Below, piece by piece: positions 36,958-47,393 of a DNA stretch of 64,000 nucleotides (positions are counted from its first letter, which is position 1; every line of letters starts with the position of its first letter). The position numbers were made by a program, and so were the translations under genes. Source of the DNA: Leptospira andrefontaineae (GTDB lineage: Bacteria > Spirochaetota > Leptospiria > Leptospirales > Leptospiraceae); assembly GCF_004770105.1 (NCBI RefSeq), contig NZ_RQEY01000018.1:62001-126000 (forward strand). The letters run 5' to 3'. The notes under the pieces were generated by a model that saw only the letters and a program-made list of their open reading frames with translations, was not told the DNA's origin and made no database searches.

Positions 36958-39900
36958 ATGAATATAAAGAAAGCACACATTCTTTTCTCGCTTTGTTTGG
37001 CTCTGGGGATGGGCTGTCAGGCAGGTGGAGAAAAATCAAGCGCGGATACTTTTTACGATAATATCGATTATAAAGGAATTCGCCTTTTTAATATATTTGA
37101 TGATTATCCTTCCATCAAATCAGGTTTCCAAAGTTTAGAACCTATTCATTTTAATCTTAAATTAGAGTCTTCCATGACTATTCCTTATAGAGAGGATATC
37201 GTGGGATTCTTACGAGTTTCCGGAGATCTTCTTCTTAAACCGGAAGCTCATGTGCGTCAGTCTCTTCTTAGAGTTCATTCTCTTTTAGATCGTATAGAGA
37301 AGGCGCCGAATAGCGCATTCGATACTCTTCAACCATGGTTGGAATCTTTACGCACGTATCGTAGACCTGTACTTCGCAATATGGCACCGCTTAGCCAAAC
37401 TGCTTTGAAGTATATGTATACAAATTATTCCAAAGAAACTATGGAAACTAAGTTCAAAGAGGTTTCCGCAGTATTAAAAGATCCTGAAATTCGTATCCTT
37501 TTCGTGGAATTGGAAGATGTGCTGGATAAAGCAATCAACCGAAACACGAATGCGAAACAAGCGATTGTAGGTCTTTTACAAGGGATGGTAGATCCTTCTC
37601 TCATTTCTGACAGAGTGATGAAAGAGAAAATGATCCAGATCATTTCCGCTCTTGGAAAATCCTTCCGCCAAAGAGCTGGTTTTAGCGACGCTAAGTCTTC
37701 TGAAACGGTTCTGAAAAACTTGGTAGTTAATTTAGAAAAATTTTATACTGCAGGCGGTTCCGTTTATTCCGATCCGGCCTTTGCTGATTATAGAGATGCT
37801 ACTTATCCTACAGAGTTTGCTACTGTACTTAGCGAATCCTTCCGTTATTTGAGACCAATGCTTGGAAGAGGAGGGAATTATACTTCTGATCCAAACGTTA
37901 TTCTTTCCTTGGAAATGGCTAAAAATTTTGCCAAGTTCGACTTCTCCTCCGGTGTAACCGGTGTTGATCACTCTCTTCGTGAGTTGATCCGTATGGATGC
38001 TTCCGGATTGGATAGAGCGGATCCTGCAAATATTACAAGCAGCCCGATTACCGCATTAGAATCGTTGATGTTCATCCTAACCTTATCCGACACTTACGGA
38101 TTCCGTTGGGAAAATCCTGCTGATACTTCTATGATGAGACTGGAGCCGAACGGTTCCGGTAACGGTGGTCCGATGACCGGTGGAGTTCTTACTGTAGGTG
38201 ACAGTATCTATTCTATGAAGTCAGCGATGACCGGCAATATCGGTATTAAAGCTTTCATGAACCAAAGCTCTAACGACGCTGCCGTGTTCAAGAATGGAGA
38301 TGCAAGCACTCCGACTGCACTTTCTATCGGGATCAATACTCCAACGTTGACCTTATTGGAAGCTCCGGATCCGGCTATTATCCCTGCTGCAAACGATCCT
38401 GTTTATACTAAGACCATACCATTTATCATGAAATTAATCCGCACAGTCCTGATCTCAGGCGGCGGGCCTTATTATAATAAGAACCGAGTGGATTCCAGCG
38501 GGAATGTTCTTACTTTGGATGGGAAATTATATAGAGATTCAAACGGTGTAGACCTAATCTACAAAGAATCTTGGAATACTTCGGAATATAGGGTCAAGGT
38601 CTCAAATACTGCCAGCGGCTCTTGTACCGGCGGTACTATTTGTAAATGGGTAGGTCCAGGCGGAAGAGAGACTAACGCAGTTGTTGCAAACAATTCATTC
38701 ACACCTGTTGCATCAGGGCAGAACGCTTCCGGTGCAAAAGGTTGGAGTATACCTGTTTGGGAAATTCCAAAAGATAATACAACTGAAAGAGCAGTGAATA
38801 CGGACGAGGAAGCGCTTTATAAGAACTTCCAGTGGCTTCTTCATGAAAAACGAATGGTGGCTGTGATCCCACTTCGCGCTTCTTTGGGTGCAGGGGTTCC
38901 ATACAAAATGGCTGCCTTTGTTACTCTGATCGCTAACGGTATGACCGGTCTTATGAACGCAAGACCTGTTCTACAAGACGGATCTGCATGCGCGGACCGT
39001 ATCAATGCGATTTGGAAAATTAAAAATACTTTCTTAAAACCAGGATGTGCAAGTTCTACTCAACCGAATTTCAGACAACCTGGAGTTCCGATACTCCAAG
39101 AGAATTATTCCGATATTCCTGGCGATAGTATGTTCTATCTAGAAGCATGGGATTACGGAACAAGCGGTGCTAATTCCTTGACCTTTAATAGCTTGGGAGA
39201 TGCTTCCGTTTATAGTATCTTCTATCCTGATCCTGAAAATTCTTACGGAGTAATTCCGCAAGTAATCGCAGCTAACTTTGCAGTGATGGAAAGACTTTCT
39301 TTCTTAACTCCGGATAAGGTTCTTCCTTCCGGTGCGAACGTTGCCTACGGAAAATCCGTAGAAGAAGCTTGGGGACAAAGAAATAGACTTCTTCCTTTAA
39401 TACTTTCTCTTGCATGGACCTTGGATGACCAAGCAAATCCAAGCTTGAACAAAAACCCGTTCCAAATACTAACTGGACTCAGTGCAGCTCTAACAAGACC
39501 ACTTCTTGCAAGAATTACGGATCCGGAACCTAATAGTGGAGGAAGAACGATCGATGTAGTTAAGATCGTGAACTCTGATGCAAGTGTAAGAAGTAACTCT
39601 GCAACTGAAGGTGAATATTTCTTCAGATATCTGGATCCTGTTTCGAGCAAACCGGTACGTTCTCCACTTTCTATCTTAGCTGAAAACGAAAGAAGATACC
39701 AAGACGGGTTATTAAACCTAATGTCCAGAACGGATCTTCTATCCACATTTGTGCAGATGCTTGCCGAGATGGGGAAACCGGAAAGAGCAAGCGGTGCACT
39801 TCTTACGTTCCAATCCATTGCGGATCTGATCGGAGAAATAAAACTTACGAATGAAGCTCCAACAGCAGTTCAGTTTAACTTAGAAGCATACTTGGGAGAA

Positions 39901-40539
39901 GTTAGAGATATGCTCGCGGCATTCCCTGACTCTCGTGTTGCCAATATTTATGATCCTGAATGGGATAGGCTCGGGAATTGGGCAGTTCGTTTAAGGGATT
40001 ATTTCGATCCTGATTCCGTTTATAGTTTGATCCCAACCTTGGATTTCTCCATGGACATGATCATAGACAATATTCCTACCAACACTCAATTGGTATCGAT
40101 CGTGGATCTTCTGGGCGGACTCACTCGTAATGAGAGTAGCGTCCAGGATTACTTAATTACGAATTTATTAAGTGTAGATACGGCGGATCTTGCACAAGTC
40201 TCCGCTCCTTACGGAAGAAGCACCGTGGGAGTGTTGATGGGTATCGTTAAGACCGGTGAATTCTATTCTTACTTAGAAGCGGATATGAGAAGTCCGCATT
40301 CACTCAAATCCATATTCAAAGACGCTAAAAGACTTTTGGTGTCGGATATGATACAAACACAAAGAAAAGACGAAAGCTCTCTGATCTATACGGCGGGAGT
40401 GTTGATGGGTATTTTTGCGGATCTTGCTTCTACGGGTAAAAAACAATTCCCGGATGGGTTCGTATTCTACGACAGATTTAACGAAGATGAAAACTCTGAC
40501 ACCTATTGGGATAGGTTCGTTACGGTATTCACCCGGTGA
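36958..40539 (+). CDS. Very large hypothetical lipoprotein (1193 aa)
   Basis: This protein has a lipoprotein signal with lipobox GMGC near residue 20. The rest has no domain I recognise; it is mostly soluble with many short helical stretches and Asp/Asn-rich loops. It starts with an AGGATAAG-type site. It is transcribed with the next large lipoprotein gene (48 bases apart, or overlapping by 4 if the GTG at 40536 is used). The pair is likely surface-exposed or periplasmic. Function unknown. Confidence 0.8.
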   Translation: MNIKKAHILFSLCLALGMGCQAGGEKSSADTFYDNIDYKGIRLFNIFDDYPSIKSGFQSLEPIHFNLKLESSMTIPYREDIVGFLRVSGDLLLKPEAHVRQSLLRVHSLLDRIEKAPNSAFDTLQPWLESLRTYRRPVLRNMAPLSQTALKYMYTNYSKETMETKFKEVSAVLKDPEIRILFVELEDVLDKAINRNTNAKQAIVGLLQGMVDPSLISDRVMKEKMIQIISALGKSFRQRAGFSDAKSSETVLKNLVVNLEKFYTAGGSVYSDPAFADYRDATYPTEFATVLSESFRYLRPMLGRGGNYTSDPNVILSLEMAKNFAKFDFSSGVTGVDHSLRELIRMDASGLDRADPANITSSPITALESLMFILTLSDTYGFRWENPADTSMMRLEPNGSGNGGPMTGGVLTVGDSIYSMKSAMTGNIGIKAFMNQSSNDAAVFKNGDASTPTALSIGINTPTLTLLEAPDPAIIPAANDPVYTKTIPFIMKLIRTVLISGGGPYYNKNRVDSSGNVLTLDGKLYRDSNGVDLIYKESWNTSEYRVKVSNTASGSCTGGTICKWVGPGGRETNAVVANNSFTPVASGQNASGAKGWSIPVWEIPKDNTTERAVNTDEEALYKNFQWLLHEKRMVAVIPLRASLGAGVPYKMAAFVTLIANGMTGLMNARPVLQDGSACADRINAIWKIKNTFLKPGCASSTQPNFRQPGVPILQENYSDIPGDSMFYLEAWDYGTSGANSLTFNSLGDASVYSIFYPDPENSYGVIPQVIAANFAVMERLSFLTPDKVLPSGANVAYGKSVEEAWGQRNRLLPLILSLAWTLDDQANPSLNKNPFQILTGLSAALTRPLLARITDPEPNSGGRTIDVVKIVNSDASVRSNSATEGEYFFRYLDPVSSKPVRSPLSILAENERRYQDGLLNLMSRTDLLSTFVQMLAEMGKPERASGALLTFQSIADLIGEIKLTNEAPTAVQFNLEAYLGEVRDMLAAFPDSRVANIYDPEWDRLGNWAVRLRDYFDPDSVYSLIPTLDFSMDMIIDNIPTNTQLVSIVDLLGGLTRNESSVQDYLITNLLSVDTADLAQVSAPYGRSTVGVLMGIVKTGEFYSYLEADMRSPHSLKSIFKDAKRLLVSDMIQTQRKDESSLIYTAGVLMGIFADLASTGKKQFPDGFVFYDRFNEDENSDTYWDRFVTVFTR

Positions 40540-40586
40540 GAATAATGAAGAGAATTTTTTTGGGAAAAATAAGTCGAGGGCTGGAA

Positions 40587-43500
40587 ATGAATCTGAAAAA
40601 TATAAAAGTTTCTAATGTCGATAAGGGAATCAAACTCGCGATCCTTTCTATTTTATGGGCAGGTGTCTTAGTCGGATGTAGCCCTGAAAAGATGAAAGGA
40701 TTTGCAATGTCGGATGTTTTCGACCTAGGATTCTTTTCAGGCGGAAGAATATTTGGGGCGAATCCGAATCTTCAGCCTCCGTATAACAGTGTGGATAATG
40801 ACACTGCGGTTCTTCCTGTGGATTTCGGTTCTACCAGTCCTCAGGCAACTTTATTTATCAACTCCACTGAAAACGTGGATAGATACAAAGAGTTGGAGAT
40901 CCGTTTTTCCCACCCAATGAATAAAACCACAGTAGAGGCAAACTTTACTATCAATGGTACTACTGGAAATCTTTCCGGGCCTAATCCTGGCGGAGAATTC
41001 TACTGGATGAGCGGTCAGAAACTTCGTTTCAATCCTTACAGAGAATTAAAACCGGCCGAGTCTTATACGATTACAATTACTCCGGATGCCGCAACAATCG
41101 GTGGAGTAGCTCTGGAAAATTATACGATCACTTTCAGGACTGGGTTAGATTATAGTCTTACAAATAAGATTACCCAAGGTAGCCAATATACTCTGAACGG
41201 AACGAATGATATGACATTCGACCAATCAGCAGCTTTAACATTGGCTTCTACCTATTCAAATCCTGTTGTAGGTGAGAATTATATCCAATCGGTCCTTTTG
41301 AAAAAAATAGGTTCTAATAATTCTCAAGATATTTGTACCACTGCTCCTTGTTCTATGAGCGGTACTATTTCCTTAAACCTAAGCACTTCTCAAGTTCCTC
41401 CTACAGTTGGTGGGAATACCTACTATTATGAGATCGCTACTACGAACGGAAAAACTTTCCGCAAGTATTTCAGCTTTAACTACGGTAAATTGGAGAATGC
41501 GAACGGCGTTCTTCCTTACGTAGCAAACGGTGTAATGGATGAAGCGCAGATGCTTCCATTCTTAGGAAAAGCGATCCAGAAATATACTACTGGTGCTTTC
41601 AAAGTTAAGGATGCAACCGGAGTTCCTCGTACTTTCCAAGAATTCTTATTAGGAATGCCTGATTTTCCTAAGAAAAAATTCTTTGAGAATGGACAATGGA
41701 CCATCGGCGAAGCTTGTATGAGACAAGACGGTAAGATGTCCGGTAACGCAAACGAAGCTGCATTTAAGGATTTCGATTATATTCCTGTGTTCGGAGCTAA
41801 ATCTGGCGGAGCAGGAAGAGGATATTGTTGGGTAAGGCACCCTGATTGCGTGACAGACAACGGACCTCCTTTTCATCCTAAAAAAAGAAATGGGATAGAT
41901 AGAGACCAATGGTGGAATATATACAATAGTAATAATTGTGGCCAAAACCAGAATAATGCGAATTATCCTCAGGCTTGTAAGAACTTATTCCATTGGAATG
42001 AGGCTGCTTGGAGTCTTTGTCATTATCCTACCGACGTGAAATCCTACAAAAACGGTGGATATACTTCTACTGTATTCTCTACATTTGGTAGACCGGAAGG
42101 AGATATTACATCAGCTGGAGAAGACTTATTAGATTGTGCATTCCCAGCATGTTTCTTCGATTCCTATCATATCGAAAAAATCGCTCCGGGACCATTCTCT
42201 AAATACAGCGCTATCTTGAACGTAGCTTCCGGTGGAATTGCAGACGGTAGTGCTGCGATTACCTTGGACGTATACGTAACGGATATGAGACTTCCTAAGT
42301 TCGTCCGATGCGGATCGAATAATGCAACTCATGGTTGTGCGGCAGGAACTGGAACCCAATTAGGAAACGTTGTTGCTGACTTAAAAGTGAACCCTGGCTC
42401 AGGAGCAGTAAATCCTGGATTGGGACTGGATCTAAAATCCAGATACACCGAAGTGGATCTTTTGGTTGTATCTCGTTTCGAGGATTGGTATGGAGCATTC
42501 AACGGACCAGGAGCTCTGCTCGTATTCAGAACTACTGCTAAGTTGAACTGGGATCCGGCAGTCGAGGGAGTTTTAAATCCGAACGGTTACGATTGGAATG
42601 ACGTAAAACTTTCCAAACCACGTTTGGCCTTAGCTCGTACTCGTAACAATATGACTGTGACTTCCGACGGTTTGATCAATATGACCGTTAAGACTCCTTT
42701 CACTGTAAATGACGATTACTTCCCTGATAATCCTAGCATCGCACAGATACTCTCGAATTCGAATAACTTCTTCATTCGTCCATGGGCAAACCCATTACAT
42801 ATGTCTTTAGCTGGTTTATATCCTGGAGAAGATACTTCCGACTTCATGTATACGGCTCCAATGACTTACATTCATGGTAGTGAAGGTTTTAACACTATCA
42901 TCGAAGCTCTCGTAGGTAGAGAAGAGTTGAGTAATATGGCGAACCTGACTGTGGATCAAGTAAAACAGATCATCACACAATATATGCTCAGAGATATCGT
43001 ACAAAGGATTGCTCCGAACGTTCTGAACTCAGTGATTGCTGACTTAAGAGATACTGGAGTAACTATTACTTTACCAAGTTATCTTCCTGCTCCTCTTGGA
43101 AACTTCCCATTAACAGTGAAGTTCAAACTGAATACGGATGCAGCAATCAAACATGATGGAACCAATAAAGGTCTTGTGACTTCTTTGGACTTTGCGTTCA
43201 CAAGCGGTTATAACCCTCCTGGCGGACTAAGGACCCAATCCGGAAAATCCGGAATGGTTACCACAAGAACTTGGAGTGCTGCGAATCCGCCTCCTTCTAC
43301 TTATCAGTTCAGCCAATCTGCTGCGAACCCTGGGTTCTTGATCTCTATGCATACTGACACTATCTCTCAGGCTGCATTCCATTTATGGCAGAGAAGGGGA
43401 TTGGATATCGTTCTGAATAAGGCATTCATCGATGGAATGAACGCATTTGCAGGAGCAGATCCTCTATTCGCATTAACCACTTCTTTCTTAAAGGCTTCTC

Positions 43501-44261
43501 CTTTGGTTACGATCCTTGTGCCAGGAAGAAACAAACTACAAGGTTTGAACGGTTCCAACGCGATTGCACCTCCGGTAAAATCTTTTGATGATATCGATAT
43601 GGTGATGTCTCCTATCCATGCACCTAACGTGAAGTTCAAACCTATGACTTCCGCAGGAGTGCCTAAGATGAGATTGTATTTTACAGAAATGCAATTACAG
43701 ATCATCGCTAAGAAACCAACTTCTTGCACAGGTCTCGTGGATGAAGAACTTACGGAATGCCAAGCAGATACAAGAGCGAATGGTTACCAACAAACTTTGG
43801 GAACAGTTAGGATCAGCTTTGCTGCGGATGCAGACTTCCGTTTCAAAATGTTCTCTAACCCTACCAATAACCCTGCACTTGCTAACTTAAACGCACTTCA
43901 GGTTATCTTGGATCCGATCAATAACTTGGATTATGCTGTAGAAGTTTTAGAGGGACAAACTTATAATCCATTCGGTTTGGACCCTGACGGTATTAAATCA
44001 GTGATCTCTCCGTTAGTCACCACTCTGGTGATCCCAATGGTAAACAGTATTATGAAAGAGATCCCAATGCCTCCGGATATCACCTTCCCTAAATTGATCA
44101 ACCCTGCAGGAACTCAATCCTGTGCGATCAGCGCGAAGAGTGATAAGGTACAATTCTTCACCTTGAATTCACCTCAAGTTGCAGATCCATATCTGTTAGG
44201 AGGAATGAGATTTGTAGGACAAGCTGTAACAGATCCTGCATCTCTGATTGTCTGCCCTTAA
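40587..44261 (+). CDS. Very large lipoprotein with SbsA-type Ig-like domain (1224 aa)
   Basis: The start at 40587 is preferred since GAGGG lies 6 bases upstream and gives a normal lipoprotein signal (lipobox LVGC); the frame also allows a GTG at 40536 or an ATG at 40545. An SbsA/Big_5-like Ig domain lies at about residues 80-190 (LEIRFSHPMNKTTVEANFTI ... FRTG). The rest has no clear family, with a cysteine-rich middle part. It follows the first giant lipoprotein gene and ends at a strong terminator. Confidence 0.8.
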   Translation: MNLKNIKVSNVDKGIKLAILSILWAGVLVGCSPEKMKGFAMSDVFDLGFFSGGRIFGANPNLQPPYNSVDNDTAVLPVDFGSTSPQATLFINSTENVDRYKELEIRFSHPMNKTTVEANFTINGTTGNLSGPNPGGEFYWMSGQKLRFNPYRELKPAESYTITITPDAATIGGVALENYTITFRTGLDYSLTNKITQGSQYTLNGTNDMTFDQSAALTLASTYSNPVVGENYIQSVLLKKIGSNNSQDICTTAPCSMSGTISLNLSTSQVPPTVGGNTYYYEIATTNGKTFRKYFSFNYGKLENANGVLPYVANGVMDEAQMLPFLGKAIQKYTTGAFKVKDATGVPRTFQEFLLGMPDFPKKKFFENGQWTIGEACMRQDGKMSGNANEAAFKDFDYIPVFGAKSGGAGRGYCWVRHPDCVTDNGPPFHPKKRNGIDRDQWWNIYNSNNCGQNQNNANYPQACKNLFHWNEAAWSLCHYPTDVKSYKNGGYTSTVFSTFGRPEGDITSAGEDLLDCAFPACFFDSYHIEKIAPGPFSKYSAILNVASGGIADGSAAITLDVYVTDMRLPKFVRCGSNNATHGCAAGTGTQLGNVVADLKVNPGSGAVNPGLGLDLKSRYTEVDLLVVSRFEDWYGAFNGPGALLVFRTTAKLNWDPAVEGVLNPNGYDWNDVKLSKPRLALARTRNNMTVTSDGLINMTVKTPFTVNDDYFPDNPSIAQILSNSNNFFIRPWANPLHMSLAGLYPGEDTSDFMYTAPMTYIHGSEGFNTIIEALVGREELSNMANLTVDQVKQIITQYMLRDIVQRIAPNVLNSVIADLRDTGVTITLPSYLPAPLGNFPLTVKFKLNTDAAIKHDGTNKGLVTSLDFAFTSGYNPPGGLRTQSGKSGMVTTRTWSAANPPPSTYQFSQSAANPGFLISMHTDTISQAAFHLWQRRGLDIVLNKAFIDGMNAFAGADPLFALTTSFLKASPLVTILVPGRNKLQGLNGSNAIAPPVKSFDDIDMVMSPIHAPNVKFKPMTSAGVPKMRLYFTEMQLQIIAKKPTSCTGLVDEELTECQADTRANGYQQTLGTVRISFAADADFRFKMFSNPTNNPALANLNALQVILDPINNLDYAVEVLEGQTYNPFGLDPDGIKSVISPLVTTLVIPMVNSIMKEIPMPPDITFPKLINPAGTQSCAISAKSDKVQFFTLNSPQVADPYLLGGMRFVGQAVTDPASLIVCP

Positions 44262-44298
44262 ACACTCCTAGCTATTTCGAAAAACTAGATGTCGAAAT

Positions 44299-44333
44299 AA
44301 CCGAAAGGGAAAAACCCTTTCGGTTTTTTTTTA
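44299..44333 (+). terminator. Strong terminator after the giant lipoprotein genes
   Basis: AACCGAAAGGG, loop AAAAA, CCCTTTCGGTT followed by a T run of nine. It is a perfect 11-base stem 37 bases after the stop. Confidence 0.9.
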
Positions 44334-44369
44334 AGGTGTTTATTGGATTACTAAATTAGAAAAAACTTA

Positions 44370-44387
44370 TGAGTGAGTCTTCACTCA
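44370..44387. promoter_or_regulatory. Palindrome TGAGTGA-N4-TCACTCA
   Basis: The 262-base gap between the terminator and the BTAD regulator gene holds the perfect inverted repeat TGAGTGA-GTCT-TCACTCA, of the size and base pattern seen in TetR-type operators. It is about 240 bases before the next start. No TetR gene is in the window. Confidence 0.5.
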
Positions 44388-44627
44388 ATTAGGATTGTAT
44401 AATTTTGATTTTCTTTTGCTACAGTTTCGCAAAAGTTTTCGTTCGATTTTGTATCGAACTGCATCATTATTTCATAACGATCGTTAGAACGTGCTATATA
44501 TTTTTATAAAAATGGAAAGGAAACTCATTCAAATACTTGCATTTAAAAATAGTGAGCATTTAGTCACAATTTTTGTCCCGTTTTCATAAATGGGTTGCAG
44601 GAATCCGGATAAGATAGGAAACGAAAA

Positions 44628-46211
44628 GTGGATATGACGTATTATCAGCTTTCATGTTATTTGGTCGTGACTGTATTAGTCTACCGTACGATCCATAATT
44701 TAGTTTTATATTTTAGAAATCGGAAACAGTCATACCTTCTTTACTTCGCCTTACTCCAAGTTGCGTATGGCGCTTATCTATTTTGTTTTATTCAAACAAT
44801 CAATGCTGAAAATCCTGAAAGGGCTTTGATCTGGGAAAGAGTGGAGAACGCTACTGCGGTAGTATTTGCCACGTTTATCGCGTTGTTCGTGAATAATTAT
44901 AAAAAACTCTTTAGCAGGGATTTCATTCTGCTATATGTGTTTATGAACCTTATCCTGGTAGGGATACTCTTGCAGGATCCAAACGCTTATACAATGAGCG
45001 TTTCTCACCCGAAACATTTTCCTTCTTTAGGCATTATTATCTACGAAACAGACCAGCCTACTATCATGCAGTTTATCTTCCTTTCCAGTATTCTGATGAT
45101 TATATGGACAGTGATGAAGGTAATGAGCCAGGTCCGTAAGAATAGATTTAGGAATCATTTCCTATTTTACGGATTGGTATTGTTCTTCGCGAGTTTGATC
45201 GCAGATATCTTGGTTGCGAGTGATATAATCGGAATCCCTTATACTTCTCATTTTAGCTTTTTGATCCTTATGTTCTGTGTGGATAGCTTTCTTACGGTAA
45301 ATAAGTCCGAAAGGGAAGTCAGAATGGAATTCAAGGAATCAGTTTCCAAATGGCTTACTAAGCCGGAAGCTTCTTCCTTTGGATCACAAACTAAGGACCT
45401 AAGTGGAGAAGGTCCTGGATCTAAACTTAATAATGAGAAGGGCCGTAATCCTAAAAAGTTAAGTGTTAGAGCACTTGGTCCATTAGAATTGGATTTGGAT
45501 GGGAAGAAGATCCCGGCAGCCGAATATTCCAGTAAGAAAAAACTACTTAAACTTATCAAACTTCTGTTAGTTCGTTTCGGCAAAGGTGTTCATAAAGAAG
45601 AATTATTAGAAAATCTCTGGCCGGGGATGTCGGAGAAAAATGCCCTAAATAGTCTGCATGCGTTACTTTTCCGTCTTCGTAAAATATTAGGAAATCCGGA
45701 AGCGGTTGTATTCGCAGAGGATAGATTATTCTTCCATTCTGATCTGGTAGAAGCTGACTTTGTGGAATTCGAAAAAAAATTCGAGGCTGCAGGGAAACTT
45801 CTTCGTAACAAAAAAGAAGAAGAAGCTGTACAATCTTATAGAGAAGCACAAGAATTATATACTGGGGACTTTTTCGAATTCGATCTATACTTCCCTGAAT
45901 CAGAACTAAAACGTGAATATCTGCGTAAGAACCTGATCGAAATTTATAGAATTTTATGTGAATATGCTCAGAAAGCAGGGGATGCTAATTCTTTACTTTC
46001 GGATTCAGAAAGTTGGATCCGTTTGGATGATCTGGATGAAAGAGCTTGGAGATTTCATTTCGAGTCCTTACAATCTCTTGATCGTAAGAATGAAGCCCTA
46101 CGCAAATTTGAGGATATGAAGAAGATCCTCAAAAAAGAATTAGGTGTGGAACCTGACCAAGAGACAGTATCCCTTATCGAAAAGATCCGTGTTACTTCTC
46201 CAGTGGGCTGA
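44628..46211 (+). CDS. Membrane-bound transcriptional regulator with SARP-like wHTH-BTAD module
   Basis: This 527-residue protein has seven membrane helices at about 1-215, a linker to about 275, then an OmpR-like winged helix (LSVRALGPLELDLDGKKIP) and a bacterial transcriptional activator (BTAD) helical domain to the end (LEVDFVEFEKKF-like, VEPDQETVSLIEKI). BTAD proteins (SARP, AfsR) are usually soluble; this one joins a 7TM sensor to it, as in some Leptospira proteins. GTG at 44628 or ATG at 44634 are the possible starts. It may sense a ligand at the membrane and control nearby genes. Confidence 0.88.
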   Translation: MDMTYYQLSCYLVVTVLVYRTIHNLVLYFRNRKQSYLLYFALLQVAYGAYLFCFIQTINAENPERALIWERVENATAVVFATFIALFVNNYKKLFSRDFILLYVFMNLILVGILLQDPNAYTMSVSHPKHFPSLGIIIYETDQPTIMQFIFLSSILMIIWTVMKVMSQVRKNRFRNHFLFYGLVLFFASLIADILVASDIIGIPYTSHFSFLILMFCVDSFLTVNKSEREVRMEFKESVSKWLTKPEASSFGSQTKDLSGEGPGSKLNNEKGRNPKKLSVRALGPLELDLDGKKIPAAEYSSKKKLLKLIKLLLVRFGKGVHKEELLENLWPGMSEKNALNSLHALLFRLRKILGNPEAVVFAEDRLFFHSDLVEADFVEFEKKFEAAGKLLRNKKEEEAVQSYREAQELYTGDFFEFDLYFPESELKREYLRKNLIEIYRILCEYAQKAGDANSLLSDSESWIRLDDLDERAWRFHFESLQSLDRKNEALRKFEDMKKILKKELGVEPDQETVSLIEKIRVTSPVG

Positions 46212-46340
46212 TTGTTTTGGAAACGCTGCACTATAAAATAAAACGCTCATTAGAAAAAAAATATTGGACGAAGTAAAACCCTTCTGTACGTTCTTCCAGA
46301 ATCCCCCATATTCTAAGTAAAAAATAACCCCCGAAATAAA

Positions 46341-47339
46341 ATGAATAAACGAATCCTTTTTTTTGTAACGATTGTTACAATTACCCTGGCAAACTGTTCC
46401 ATCGTATATAGAGTTACTGGTAAAACTTTAAACTCTTACGCCCAAGACCATTTGGTTCCTTTTTATCTGGCTTCCGACGATATGGATGCGATCTGTACTG
46501 GAGGAACTGCACTTGGGCCATTGGTAGCTTCTTTCGAAAGGACAGGAGCTTCTGTGGAACTGGCTACTATGGTAGCGCAGATGGGAGCAGGGATGTGTGC
46601 GGAGAAACAAGCACAAGAAGCTGAACTTTTATATATCGCAGCAGTGCGCAAGGGTAAGGGAGAAGAGGCTCTAGATAATCAGGCTAGACAGATCCGTTAC
46701 CACGGGATTGCCGCAAAAAGATACGGGGACGCACATAATAGATTCCTCCAATACTTCGGAGAATGGAATGGAAAATGTCCTTCTATCAGCGAAGACGAAG
46801 AGTTATATTATTTAGTAGGACTTTCTTCCGGATTATTGGCGATCCTTCACGATTTCGCTTCCCAAGGATATGCAGGGATTACTCGTGAAGTGCCTAGCGT
46901 TGTTGCAGGTGGATCCAAATGTTTGGACCCTAAAAAATGGTGGGGAACTCCTTTAGCATTAGAAGCTGTTGTATGGCTTTCCGTTCCAGGTGCGACTCCT
47001 GAAGGAAAAGATGCTGCTAAACAAATGGAAGAAGCAGTGAAGATAGGCGACAAAGAAGGTGTTCGTTTAGCTCGTGCATTCCAGATCCAAGCCGCAGCCG
47101 GAAAAGGTGATGTGGAGAAGATCAAAAAGCTTATATTAGAACATTCTAAAGTTCTAAGTCAAATTCCTTCTAAGAAAGAATATCGTTTCTTAGAGGCATT
47201 CGCGGAAAATTTATCACGTCATGAATCTGATAAAATTTGGATGAAAGAGACCGGGCATAGGGGACCGATTAATTTCTCCTCTTTCCCGGGAAAAAAGAAA
47301 AACAATAAAGAAGAAGACGATCTGTTAAAAGATCTTTGA
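46341..47339 (+). CDS. TatT-like TRAP-associated lipoprotein
   Basis: This 332-residue protein has a lipobox LANC and TPR-like helical repeats. Size, lipid anchor and position before a TRAP binding protein and permease match TatT (Tp0956) of Treponema pallidum, a lipid-anchored trimer that helps deliver a ligand, probably hydrophobic, to the TRAP transporter. Sequence similarity to TatT was not measured, so the assignment rests on context and pattern. The binding protein gene starts 54 bases after its stop. Confidence 0.75.
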   Translation: MNKRILFFVTIVTITLANCSIVYRVTGKTLNSYAQDHLVPFYLASDDMDAICTGGTALGPLVASFERTGASVELATMVAQMGAGMCAEKQAQEAELLYIAAVRKGKGEEALDNQARQIRYHGIAAKRYGDAHNRFLQYFGEWNGKCPSISEDEELYYLVGLSSGLLAILHDFASQGYAGITREVPSVVAGGSKCLDPKKWWGTPLALEAVVWLSVPGATPEGKDAAKQMEEAVKIGDKEGVRLARAFQIQAAAGKGDVEKIKKLILEHSKVLSQIPSKKEYRFLEAFAENLSRHESDKIWMKETGHRGPINFSSFPGKKKNNKEEDDLLKDL

Positions 47340-47393
47340 GCGGGTTCTTGGGTGGAAAACGAAAAAAAAGGGACCTTAAGGAGAAAAAACTAT

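Noticed and set aside
39345..39818. A 157-residue minus-strand frame inside the first giant lipoprotein gene.
   Set aside because: Antisense to a long coding gene, no ribosome site, no signature.
44476..44485. AACGATCGTT palindrome in the gap before the BTAD regulator.
   Set aside because: Ten bases is too short to claim a site in this sequence; chance is likely.
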